Assembly: GCF_000737535.1 (NCBI RefSeq)
Contig: NZ_CP006269.1
Location: forward strand, 2,046,001 to 2,110,000
Reading direction: 5' to 3'
DNA from: Synechococcus sp. KORDI-100
GTDB taxonomy: Bacteria > Cyanobacteriota > Cyanobacteriia > PCC-6307 > Cyanobiaceae
DNA length: 64,000 bases
Positions 56,969 to 63,844 of the stretch are shown in pieces. The translations under genes were made by a program, and so were the position numbers. The number at the start of each line of letters is the position of its first letter. The stretch's first letter is position 1. Below the pieces are notes generated by a model. It was not told the origin of the DNA. It saw only the letters and a list, made by a program, of their open reading frames with translations, and ran no database searches.

Positions 56969-57055
56969 CGGAGAGGGTGGGATTCGAACCCACGAGGGTG
57001 TGACCCCTACACGATTTCGAGTCGTGCGCAATCAACCGGACTCTGCCACCTCTCC
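56969..57055 (-). tRNA. tRNA-Ser (anticodon CGA)
   Basis: A class II tRNA on the minus strand. The acceptor GGAGAGG pairs with CCTCTCC, discriminator G. The anticodon arm CACGA/TCGTG holds the loop CTCGAAA (anticodon CGA), and there is a long variable arm and T-loop GTTCGAATC. The comEC-like remnant's reading frame terminates inside its 5' end (stop at 57032-57034). Confidence 0.95.
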
Positions 57056-57756
57056 AGACGCCTGCTGGCGCTTACACACACTAGATCCTGATCTGAGCTC
57101 TGCCTTGCGGCAATCGAGCCATCGACGATCAGTTCGACTCGGTTGAAACCCCAGCCAGTAGCCCCTGATGGATCTGTGGGGACGATCGGAACCCGTTGCT
57201 TGCAGGGACCACAAGGCCTGCGGACTCGGCAGGACCCACCAACGCTGGCGACCGGCTGTCAGAAGCATCGGCTGCCCACGTTGTGCCAGCAGTTGCACAG
57301 ACAGTCCGGAGCTGACCAGCCTTTGCCCCATCTCCAACGGCATCTGCCCCTGATGTTCCGCCAGCACCGTTCGAGCCAGGTGCTGCCAGCAGGGAAGCGT
57401 GTCCGTCGCAACGGGATCCAGCAACAGCACCCAGTCGAGTTGGTGATGGCCATGAACTTCAGCGAGGCGTCTGGCCACACGGCAGCCCTGGTGATCGCCG
57501 CTGCTGCTGATCAAGGCGGCACGCCCCCGGTGGCGAGCCAGCAGCCAGGAGCGGCGGAACTGGCGAACACTCACAACGCCATCGGCCAGTTGCCCATGGC
57601 TGTGGATCAGCACCGCCGACAACACCAACAGCGGCCCAAGCCAACGCCATGGAGGGATGCATGCGCGCCACCACAGCAGCAGACCCAGCACCAGCAGCCC
57701 CACCATCCAGGGCTGGGGGTATCCCGTGAGCAACTGGGCTCCAGGCCGGCAAAGCG
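57032..57756 (-). pseudogene. 3' remnant of a ComEC/Rec2-like competence gene
   Basis: Minus-strand frame with two hydrophobic helices (PWMVGLLVLGLLLWW, WLGPLLVLSAVLIHS) after GAQLLTGYPQPW, then a soluble C-terminal domain (RRSWLLARHRGRAALISSSG, RRLAEVHGHHQLDWVLLLDP, AGRQRWWVLPSPQALWSLQ). This resembles the C-terminal third of cyanobacterial ComEC, the DNA-uptake channel. Homology-like sequence stops near 57750; beyond it lie non-conserved codons and the divergent serine recombinase. The N-terminal domain and most channel helices are missing. It also runs 24 bp into tRNA-Ser. Assignment is from recall. Confidence 0.62.
57743..57753. other. candidate attachment-site junction (attL-like)
   Basis: The comEC-like frame loses identity here, 39-49 bp before the serine recombinase start codon, the usual place for an attachment site. 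The 11 bases AGGCCGGCAAA occur again at 59318-59328, just past the recombinase gene. After that second copy the sequence is not comEC-like, so the pair is not a simple attL/attR. Confidence 0.3.
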
Positions 57757-57791
57757 TTGAACGAATATCCACCGCGTGGCAAGTTGAGCTC

Positions 57792-59240
57792 ATGGGGATG
57801 CTCATCAATTACGGACGGGTCAGCAGTCCGCAACAGGCGAATCAAGGAGCGCTTGAGCGGCAGGAGAAACAGCTGCTCGCCAGCGTCCCGGCGGATGAAT
57901 CAATCCTGGATGTCGGCAGTGGCACCAACACCAACCGCGTCGGCTATCAGCGGCTCTGTCAGCTGATTGCTGATGGTGTCGTCGACGAGGTTCGTGTCGC
58001 GGATCAGGACCGCTTGAACCGTGATGTCTCGGCAGACATTGAGTTCTTTCAGCTCGCTCAGGCCAACGACACGAAGATCACGGATCTGAATGGCCGTGAG
58101 CTGGAGATGCGCACGCCGGATGGTGAGCTGCTTTCAACTGTTGTCTCTGCCCTGAATCAGCATCGCTCGAAGCTTTACCGGCAGAAGGTGAAGCGGGCGC
58201 TGGAACAGGCCAGGAAGGACGGCAAACCAGCGGTGGCGCAGGTGCCATTTGGTTTCCGGAAAGTGCGTGATTCCGGTGGCCGGCTCATTGGCATCGAGCC
58301 GGATCCGACCAGGTTGCCGGAGGTTCGTGATCGTGTCCGCTGGTTTCTCGCCGGCAAGAGCCTCTCCACGGTGGTGAAGCTCATTGCCGACAAATACGAA
58401 AAGCAAGTCAGTGTGACGGCCCTGAAGCGCTGGTTTCTGGCCACTCCACAGCTCACAGGACGTCTTGCCTGGCTTCGGGACAAGACAACTGGTGAATTCA
58501 CCGAGGTGGCCAAAGAGCAGTCGTTTGAGCCATTAATCAGCGATCACGAAGCCGAGCAGATCAGTCATCGCCTCTCTCAGTCCAGAACAACCAAGGGTCT
58601 GGCTGGGAAAACTCCGCGAATGTTCACCGGCCTATGTCGTTGCAACGCGTGCGGAGGCGTACTGACGAATCGTCAAAGCCGGCAGAGCACTCTTTACCTG
58701 CGATGCCACACCCGAACGTGTTCGTTCTACGGGCGAAGCATCCGTACGGATGTCGTTTTTGGCGTGACGCAATTTGCCTTGGCTGAACACGCGAAGAGGC
58801 TTTACCCGCTTCTGACGGCTCCAAAGGCAGAGCCTGGAGGCGTTGCGGAGCTTCGCGCTGAAATCAAGATGCTTGAGGCCATCAGCGGCACAGAAACGCT
58901 TATCGCAATTAAGCGCCGGCAGATCAATGATCTGCGCGCCAATCAGACCGACACGCCGAGCTGGGTGCTGATTGGTGCGTTGCGGTCGCCGACCTTCTGG
59001 TTGCAGAACGAAGCCAAGCTGAATCGGATCCTGCGGTTTCTGATCGATCAGATTGACGTGACAATCGGATCGACGCCAACAACTGGCACGATCAGCGCCG
59101 TCCGTTGCAGAACAGCACCGGCCCTCGCGCCGCTGCCTCCAGATCAAAACGACATCCAGTTGAAACACGGCTTGCCCGGCCTGGTTTTCGCAGCGAGACA
59201 CGCTGAGCAGATGTCCGCAGCGCTTGAATCCTTCGATTAG
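57792..59240 (+). CDS. large serine recombinase (integrase)
   Basis: 482 aa. The N-terminal resolvase domain has NYGRVSSPQQANQG (nucleophile Ser) and VADQDRLNRDVSADIEFF. It is followed by the recombinase domain (PFGFRKVRDSGGRLIGIEPD, WFLAGKSLSTVVKLIAD), a zinc ribbon (CRCNACGGVL with YLRCHTRTCSFYG) and a C-terminal helical region. This is the architecture of serine integrases and of cyanobacterial XisF-type excisases. It starts at ATG 57792 or 57798, divergent from the comEC-like remnant it apparently disrupted. Confidence 0.93.
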   Translation: MGMLINYGRVSSPQQANQGALERQEKQLLASVPADESILDVGSGTNTNRVGYQRLCQLIADGVVDEVRVADQDRLNRDVSADIEFFQLAQANDTKITDLNGRELEMRTPDGELLSTVVSALNQHRSKLYRQKVKRALEQARKDGKPAVAQVPFGFRKVRDSGGRLIGIEPDPTRLPEVRDRVRWFLAGKSLSTVVKLIADKYEKQVSVTALKRWFLATPQLTGRLAWLRDKTTGEFTEVAKEQSFEPLISDHEAEQISHRLSQSRTTKGLAGKTPRMFTGLCRCNACGGVLTNRQSRQSTLYLRCHTRTCSFYGRSIRTDVVFGVTQFALAEHAKRLYPLLTAPKAEPGGVAELRAEIKMLEAISGTETLIAIKRRQINDLRANQTDTPSWVLIGALRSPTFWLQNEAKLNRILRFLIDQIDVTIGSTPTTGTISAVRCRTAPALAPLPPDQNDIQLKHGLPGLVFAARHAEQMSAALESFD

Positions 59241-59411
59241 CGCCGCAAATCAATAATCAACGTGCCACAGCTAGCTAGCTTGTAAGACTTCAGTGTCAGC
59301 CTTGCATGTCAACGATTAGGCCGGCAAAATAACAAAAATTTGAATGCAATATTGCGCCTTGATGGGCGACAAAAATTGATTAGCGTTGAAATACGAACCC
59401 TTGTGAAACCC

Positions 59412-59577
59412 GGCGGTGCTGGCGTTTTCTGAGGGCCCCTGACCGGCGGTGCTGCGAGGGAATCCAGGCCATTTTTTCAAAAAAAATACCCCAGAGGGAC
59501 CAACCTCTGAGGCCTGGGAAGGACTGATGGCTCTAACTTAGCGGCTTGTCAGTCCACGTCCAAGGGCGGTGCTTGCG
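59412..59577. repeat. iteron-like repeats upstream of the primase gene
   Basis: GGCGGTGCT occurs three times in direct orientation (59412-59420, 59445-59453, 59565-59573), two of them followed by a TGCG/GGCG-like triplet. The 7-mer GGACTGA also occurs at 59521-59527 and 59600-59606, and inverted (TCAGTCC) at 59549-59555. Such clusters in front of a replication gene suggest an origin or a repressor-binding array. Confidence 0.5.
59479..59509 (-). terminator. minus-oriented terminator-like hairpin
   Basis: Read on the minus strand: CAGAGG, six-base loop, CCTCTG (59509-59492), GGGTA, then eight T (59486-59479). No minus-strand protein gene lies to its right, so it may end an antisense RNA covering the leader of the small acidic gene. 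It could also work weakly in the other direction. Confidence 0.45.
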
Positions 59578-59579
59578 GA

Positions 59580-59600
59580 CGAAAAGAAATTCTCTTTTCG
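59580..59600 (+). promoter_or_regulatory. 8-bp perfect hairpin in the leader of the primase operon
   Basis: CGAAAAGA (59580-59587) and TCTTTTCG (59593-59600) form a perfect stem with loop AATTC, ending 12 bases before the ATG of the small acidic gene. It could hide the ribosome binding region or form part of the origin. Confidence 0.45.
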
Positions 59601-59612
59601 GACTGACGAATA

Positions 59613-59810
59613 ATGAAACCGATCACAAATAGCACGCAGAAGCTGCTCGATGCAGGCGCGCTTGTTGATGAGCACTACGAACGCTGGGACCTTGGGATCA
59701 GCCTGCGAGTTGATCGCCTGCTTGTGGAAGCGGAGACGCTGGCGGAGGAGGAGCGGCAGTCCGAAGACGAATGGAGCTGGGCCTTTGAAGAGCCTGCGGA
59801 GGCGGCCTGA
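59613..59810 (+). CDS. 65-aa acidic protein coupled to the primase-helicase
   Basis: Starts with ATG 59613 (MKPITNSTQKLLDAG). The sequence is helical and strongly acidic in its C-terminal half (AETLAEEERQSEDEWSW, then FEEPAEAA). No family is recognised. Its TGA overlaps the ATG of the primase gene by one base, so translation is coupled and a role in replication control or as an accessory factor is likely from position only. Confidence 0.68.
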   Translation: MKPITNSTQKLLDAGALVDEHYERWDLGISLRVDRLLVEAETLAEEERQSEDEWSWAFEEPAEAA

Positions 59811-62026
59811 TGGATTGGGCTACTCTGATTACCGAAGCTCCCTTCGATTGGGCGCTGATTCCTCTCGACGGCAACAAACGCCCGATTGATCCAGAAACCG
59901 GCCAGCCGCTGGTCAAGTGGCAGTCAAGCCCTGGATATGACATCGATGGCTTGTCTCAGCTCAATGGCTGCGTCAAGGCTGTGGGCTTGAAGCTTGGCCC
60001 TGATTCCGGCGGGGTTGTCGCTGTTGACTTTGATGGCCCACCAGCGGTCGGCAAGTTCAAAGAAATCTTCGGCCGCCCACCGACAGATCTGCCGCCAACG
60101 ATCGGCTGCACGTCCGGCAAGCCTTCACGCGGTCAACGGTTTTTTTTGGTTGATCAGGACTGGTGGCCCGCCATGCTCAATGGCCGCAAGTGGAAGGACA
60201 ACGGCAGCGTTTGCCTCGAGCTTCGTTGGGCAGGCCATCAATCGGTGATCGCCGGCGCTCATCCGGAAACCGGTTCGTATCGGTGGCTGCCCCACAGCTC
60301 CCCAGCAGAGCGAGAGATGGCGACCGCACCGGATTGGTTGCTGGAGCCACTCATCCGCAATGAATCCAATCTCGAGCCCTACATCCCCACCGGTGAAGAC
60401 TCCACCCGAGCGGTGGCGATGCTCAAATTCGTAGACCCGCTCCAGCGCAGCAGTTACGACGACTGGCTCACGATCGGCATGGCACTGCATCACACCGATC
60501 GTGGGTTGTTGTCGACCTGGGTCGATTGGGCTCGGCCGATGCCCAACTTCGATGAGGCTGAATGTCTGGCCAAATGGGCGTCGTTCGGCTCTGAATATCG
60601 CGGCAAGCCCGCGACGATTCGATCCCTGCATCACCACGCCAAGGCTGGCGGGTACAAAGAGGCGAGGCGCAAGATAAAAGACCGTCTCTCTCTACAGGCT
60701 GAGACAGCGACTCCAAAGGGAAAGGGCGAAGAGGCGAAAAAAGAGCTTCCACCGATTGATCAGTGGGACTTGATGCTCAAAGGTTTGGTGGATCCAAACC
60801 ACCCCTCGTTCGAGAAGAACACCATTCGCCGGCAGATTCGTGCGGCAACTGCTGCCCGAGAACTTGGCGTTTCCGCCAGCCCTCAAAACGTTCGCGCCAC
60901 CTTGTTGCAGCATCAGCGCAACCTGATCGCTGGGACCGAAGAGAAGGGCACCCGTGGGGGAGAGAAGGCCAAGTTCAAGTCGAAGGAATTCCTGATCAAC
61001 AACCTGATCGCATTGCGATGCCTCACCGGCATTGCAGCGTTCAACAAGGTCGGCAAGACCAAGCTCGCCACGGAGTTGGTGGCATCACTGATCCATCAGC
61101 AACCTTTCATGGGCAACCCGGAATGGATGCCTGCATCGTCACCCCCTGGGGGTTGGAAATTCATCCTTTGGTGGGTCGATCAACCCGGTGCTGATTCCTC
61201 GAGTTATTTGAAGGCCCGAGGCCTGATGGACGACGACGGCACTCTTCATCCGCAGATCGTCAAGCTCTACACCGAAGAGGATGACCTCGCCTGGGATGAC
61301 GCCGGTATGGATCGATTGATCCAAGACACGGCAGAAACTCCCGGCGTTGTGCTGATCACTGACTCCTTTTTTCATTCCATTCAGCGGATTCATGGAAGTG
61401 ATCAGGAGCCCGAGGCCGGTGGTGCGCTGATCGACGTGCAGACGCTCCTCAGCCAAACGGAAACCACTCACGTCTGCCTGTTCCACTCACCAAAGGAAAC
61501 TGGCCCTGTGGGGATCAATGCGATCCGTGGTCACAGTTCTGCCGGTGGCGCTGTCTCCGGGACCATCAGCCTGCACTTTCTCGAGAAGAGGGATCCACAA
61601 AGCTCTAAGTGGGTTGCCGACAAAGAAAACCCACATCGCCGGATGGTGTTTGAAGGCCGGGGCCCCTATTCCGACCTCTTGATCCGTGGTGATTGGGAGA
61701 AGGGCACTTTCAATGTTCTCGGAAACTTCCAGCAGAAGCTCAGTGAGTTGACCGACGACGATCGCAAAGCATCGGCTCTCGAAGAACTCACCGAAGGCCA
61801 GCGCCAAACTCTCGAATGGGTTGGAACTGCCATCGGCATGTGGAACGCAAACGATGGCGTCACTGTTTCGCAGGTTGCTGGCGCCATGGTTCACCCGCGC
61901 AAGCCAACACATTCCGAAGTTGAAAACACACGCAAGCAACTCAATGCACTGGTGAAAAAAGAGCTGCTGTCACCCATCAAAGGGGCGCTAAGCACGCGAT
62001 ACAACTATCGATCTGTTGATGGTTGA
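59810..62026 (+). CDS. PrimPol / PriCT-2 / RecA-fold primase-helicase
   Basis: 738 aa. Residues ~10-180 resemble a bifunctional primase-polymerase (PrimPol) domain, with acidic metal residues in VVAVDFDGPPAVG and later GQRFFLVDQDWWPAM. Residues ~195-285 look like PriCT-2 (YDDWLTIGMALHHTDRGLLS, WASFGSEYRG). The C-terminal half holds a RecA/RepA-type ATPase: Walker A AAFNKVGKTKLATELV and Walker B VVLITDSFFHSI. Such proteins initiate replication of phages, satellites and plasmids. Family assignments are by motif and not searched. Confidence 0.83.
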   Translation: MDWATLITEAPFDWALIPLDGNKRPIDPETGQPLVKWQSSPGYDIDGLSQLNGCVKAVGLKLGPDSGGVVAVDFDGPPAVGKFKEIFGRPPTDLPPTIGCTSGKPSRGQRFFLVDQDWWPAMLNGRKWKDNGSVCLELRWAGHQSVIAGAHPETGSYRWLPHSSPAEREMATAPDWLLEPLIRNESNLEPYIPTGEDSTRAVAMLKFVDPLQRSSYDDWLTIGMALHHTDRGLLSTWVDWARPMPNFDEAECLAKWASFGSEYRGKPATIRSLHHHAKAGGYKEARRKIKDRLSLQAETATPKGKGEEAKKELPPIDQWDLMLKGLVDPNHPSFEKNTIRRQIRAATAARELGVSASPQNVRATLLQHQRNLIAGTEEKGTRGGEKAKFKSKEFLINNLIALRCLTGIAAFNKVGKTKLATELVASLIHQQPFMGNPEWMPASSPPGGWKFILWWVDQPGADSSSYLKARGLMDDDGTLHPQIVKLYTEEDDLAWDDAGMDRLIQDTAETPGVVLITDSFFHSIQRIHGSDQEPEAGGALIDVQTLLSQTETTHVCLFHSPKETGPVGINAIRGHSSAGGAVSGTISLHFLEKRDPQSSKWVADKENPHRRMVFEGRGPYSDLLIRGDWEKGTFNVLGNFQQKLSELTDDDRKASALEELTEGQRQTLEWVGTAIGMWNANDGVTVSQVAGAMVHPRKPTHSEVENTRKQLNALVKKELLSPIKGALSTRYNYRSVDG

Positions 62027-62273
62027 TTTGGTTGGAATCCAGTCTCTGACTGCTTTGTCATGGTTGGAACAATCGCCGGAATTTGGCCCCTATATGGAGA
62101 TAGTGAGTTCAAAACAGTTGATTTGGTTGGAATCCAGTCCCTCACTGCGTTCTCTTGGTTGGCTCCAACCGTTGCCAACCGTTGCCAACCGTTGGCCCCA
62201 ACTATCAAATCCCTCTCCACCACTTCATTCCAACCACATCAACCCTTCTAGAGGACTCTCCCCTATATAGAGA
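62022..62273. repeat. two-family repeat cluster downstream of the primase
   Basis: A 22-bp sequence starting GTTGATTTGGTTGGAATCC is repeated exactly at 62022-62043 and 62117-62138, and a near-identical 17 bp occurs inverted at 62227-62243. A second family, CCCCTATATGGAGA (62087-62100) and CCCCTATATAGAGA (62260-62273), alternates with it. The cluster fills most of the gap before the next gene. Confidence 0.7.
62165..62194. repeat. three perfect 10-bp tandem repeats
   Basis: CCAACCGTTG is repeated three times without spacer (62165-62174, 62175-62184, 62185-62194). The 10-bp period equals roughly one helical turn, so the copies would lie on the same DNA face, as iterons do. Confidence 0.75.
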
Positions 62274-62324
62274 CTGATCCAAAACAGCCCGCCAAAATAG
62301 TTTCGGAAAGTTCATTTTTTGCCC

Positions 62325-62840
62325 ATGGCTGGCAGACCTTCAATCAGAAAGTCGCAAGAGCGCGCTGAGAAGGCCTTTGAGTGGCACATCAAGGGCCAGT
62401 CCAACAAAGAAATCGCAAAGAGGCTTGGCGTTTCTGAGACGGCCGCAGGGAAACTGGTGCGAAAAATGGCTCGAGAACATCCGCTCACGACGATGTCAGC
62501 GGCAGAACGGGCTGGCGTTTGCGCCGCAATGATGGCAGCGATCAGCCGTGAGCTTTGGCAAGAGATCGCTGATGCGAAACAACGTGGAGCTCGGGATGAG
62601 CTGAGGTCGCTGCTCGGTATCGCGAGCTTGCATTCACAAAGGGTCTCGAGAGTGATGCTGGATCAAGCCGACGTTGCGATCAGCGTCGTAAATGTCAGTG
62701 AGAGCACCGTAAATAGCCTGGCTCCGATGGGTGCCGATTGTTATCAAGCGTGGCTTCAAAGCGGTGGACCCGGAGCTTTGACAGCGATGCCACCGCAGGG
62801 TCTGACGGTGGAGACCAGCCCAGTTCCTGACGTGCCGTAA
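62325..62840 (+). CDS. HTH protein, possible small terminase subunit
   Basis: 171 aa from ATG 62325 (MAGRPSIRKSQERAEKAFEW). The N-terminal ~60 residues contain a helix-turn-helix (SNKEIAKRLGVSETAAGKLV). A helical middle (ISRELWQEIADAKQRG, LHSQRVSRVMLDQ) precedes a loose Pro-rich tail. Phage TerS proteins share this HTH-plus-helical layout, and PICI-type satellites commonly encode one. A transcriptional regulator is an equal alternative. Confidence 0.5.
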   Translation: MAGRPSIRKSQERAEKAFEWHIKGQSNKEIAKRLGVSETAAGKLVRKMAREHPLTTMSAAERAGVCAAMMAAISRELWQEIADAKQRGARDELRSLLGIASLHSQRVSRVMLDQADVAISVVNVSESTVNSLAPMGADCYQAWLQSGGPGALTAMPPQGLTVETSPVPDVP

Positions 62841-62873
62841 TTCAACAGTTGCGGCATGCGACTCCACTAACCT

Positions 62874-62920
62874 CCAGCATTGAGTTCTTGCTATGCCGTA
62901 AGTATATGTCACAATGCTGG
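62874..62920. promoter_or_regulatory. inverted repeat upstream of the resolvase gene
   Basis: CCAGCATT (62874-62881) and AATGCTGG (62913-62920) form a perfect 8-bp inverted repeat directly before the resolvase ATG at 62922. TGCCGTAA also occurs at 62833-62840 and 62894-62901. It could be a resolution site or an autoregulatory operator. Confidence 0.45.
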
Positions 62921-62921
62921 C

Positions 62922-63488
62922 ATGGCAAAGACGATCGGTTACGCCCGGTGCAGCACCAACGGCCAAGACCTCACCATCCAGCGGCAGGCCCTGACGGATG
63001 CCGGAGTTGATCAGCTGTTTGCGGAACACATCAGCGGAGCGGCGGCCTACTCCGAACGACATGAGCTTCAGGCCGCGATTGGTGCATGCAAGGCAGGCGA
63101 CGTTCTGCTTGTGGCCAAGCTCGACCGCCTTGGCCGGACGATGGAGGCTTGCGTTGCCCGTGTGGCCGAGCTGCTGGATGCAGGGATTCACGTCAAGACC
63201 CTGGACGGCAGGGTCGACACCAAAGGCTTGGGAAAAATGGCGAAGTTGGTGGTCGGCATCCTGGCCGCTGCTGCTGAGATCGAAAGGGAGTTGATCCTGG
63301 AGCGGACGCAGGAGGGCATCAGAGAAGCCCGCGCCAAAGGTGTGCCGTTTGGCCCCAAGCGCAAGTGGAGCGATGAAGAGCAGGCGCTGGTGCAGCAGCT
63401 TCGCAGCCAGGGCAAGAGCTATGGAGCGATCAGCAAGGCGACAGGGAAGACGATCAGCACGATCCGCCGAATGCTGGGCGCGAGCTGA
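62922..63488 (+). CDS. small serine recombinase (resolvase/invertase)
   Basis: 188 aa. The resolvase domain has IGYARCSTNGQDLTIQRQAL (nucleophile Ser), VLLVAKLDRLGRTMEACV, the long E-helix (GILAAAAEIERELILERTQEG) and a C-terminal HTH (SYGAISKATGKTISTIRRM). Pin/Hin/gamma-delta family. Cys in place of the usual Val before the nucleophile is slightly unusual. A second recombinase in the same element suggests dimer resolution or inversion as well as integration. Confidence 0.93.
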   Translation: MAKTIGYARCSTNGQDLTIQRQALTDAGVDQLFAEHISGAAAYSERHELQAAIGACKAGDVLLVAKLDRLGRTMEACVARVAELLDAGIHVKTLDGRVDTKGLGKMAKLVVGILAAAAEIERELILERTQEGIREARAKGVPFGPKRKWSDEEQALVQQLRSQGKSYGAISKATGKTISTIRRMLGAS

Positions 63489-63508
63489 TCAGATCCCGTT
63501 CGTTCCGG

Positions 63509-63838
63509 ATGCCCCGCGTTGATCCGGGTGGAGCTGTTAGTACAGCCGATCCATGCGCGGTGCCCTTGTCAGTTGATCACTCCGCACCCTTCCCGATCAG
63601 AGCGGCGGATCCGTTGTTCCTTTCAGTGAAAGCGGGAATGACCGTCATCGTTCGGCATTTGCCGCCATGTGGGTTGGACACGGAAGAAGACCGGTGGTGG
63701 ATGGCCGACGTGATCCACGTTGACGGTGGGGCTCGAAACCCAAAGATGCCGACGTTGTTTCAGGTGGCCGACGTGGACACCGGGACGGTGCAGTGGATCA
63801 ATGCCGACCTTGTGACTCACATCGTCCCGCGGGTGTGA
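63509..63838 (+). CDS. DUF3104 family protein
   Basis: 109 aa. The C-terminal two-thirds (FLSVKAGMTVIVR, WWMADVIHVDGGARNPKMP, FQVADVDTGTVQWINADLV) match the DUF3104 small beta-domain family, largely confined to marine Synechococcus and Prochlorococcus. The first ~35 residues are not conserved-looking; ATG 63509 is used. Function unknown. It may be a picocyanobacterial accessory gene carried by or next to the element. Confidence 0.75.
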   Translation: MPRVDPGGAVSTADPCAVPLSVDHSAPFPIRAADPLFLSVKAGMTVIVRHLPPCGLDTEEDRWWMADVIHVDGGARNPKMPTLFQVADVDTGTVQWINADLVTHIVPRV

Positions 63839-63844
63839 CCCCGT

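Noticed and set aside
56969-57055. tRNA-Ser as attachment site of the element
   Set aside because: No partial tRNA copy is seen at the right side, and the recombinase is a serine type whose junction falls in the comEC-like gene instead.
62165-62194. CRISPR-like array
   Set aside because: The 10-bp units are contiguous with no spacers and too short; they are simple tandem repeats.
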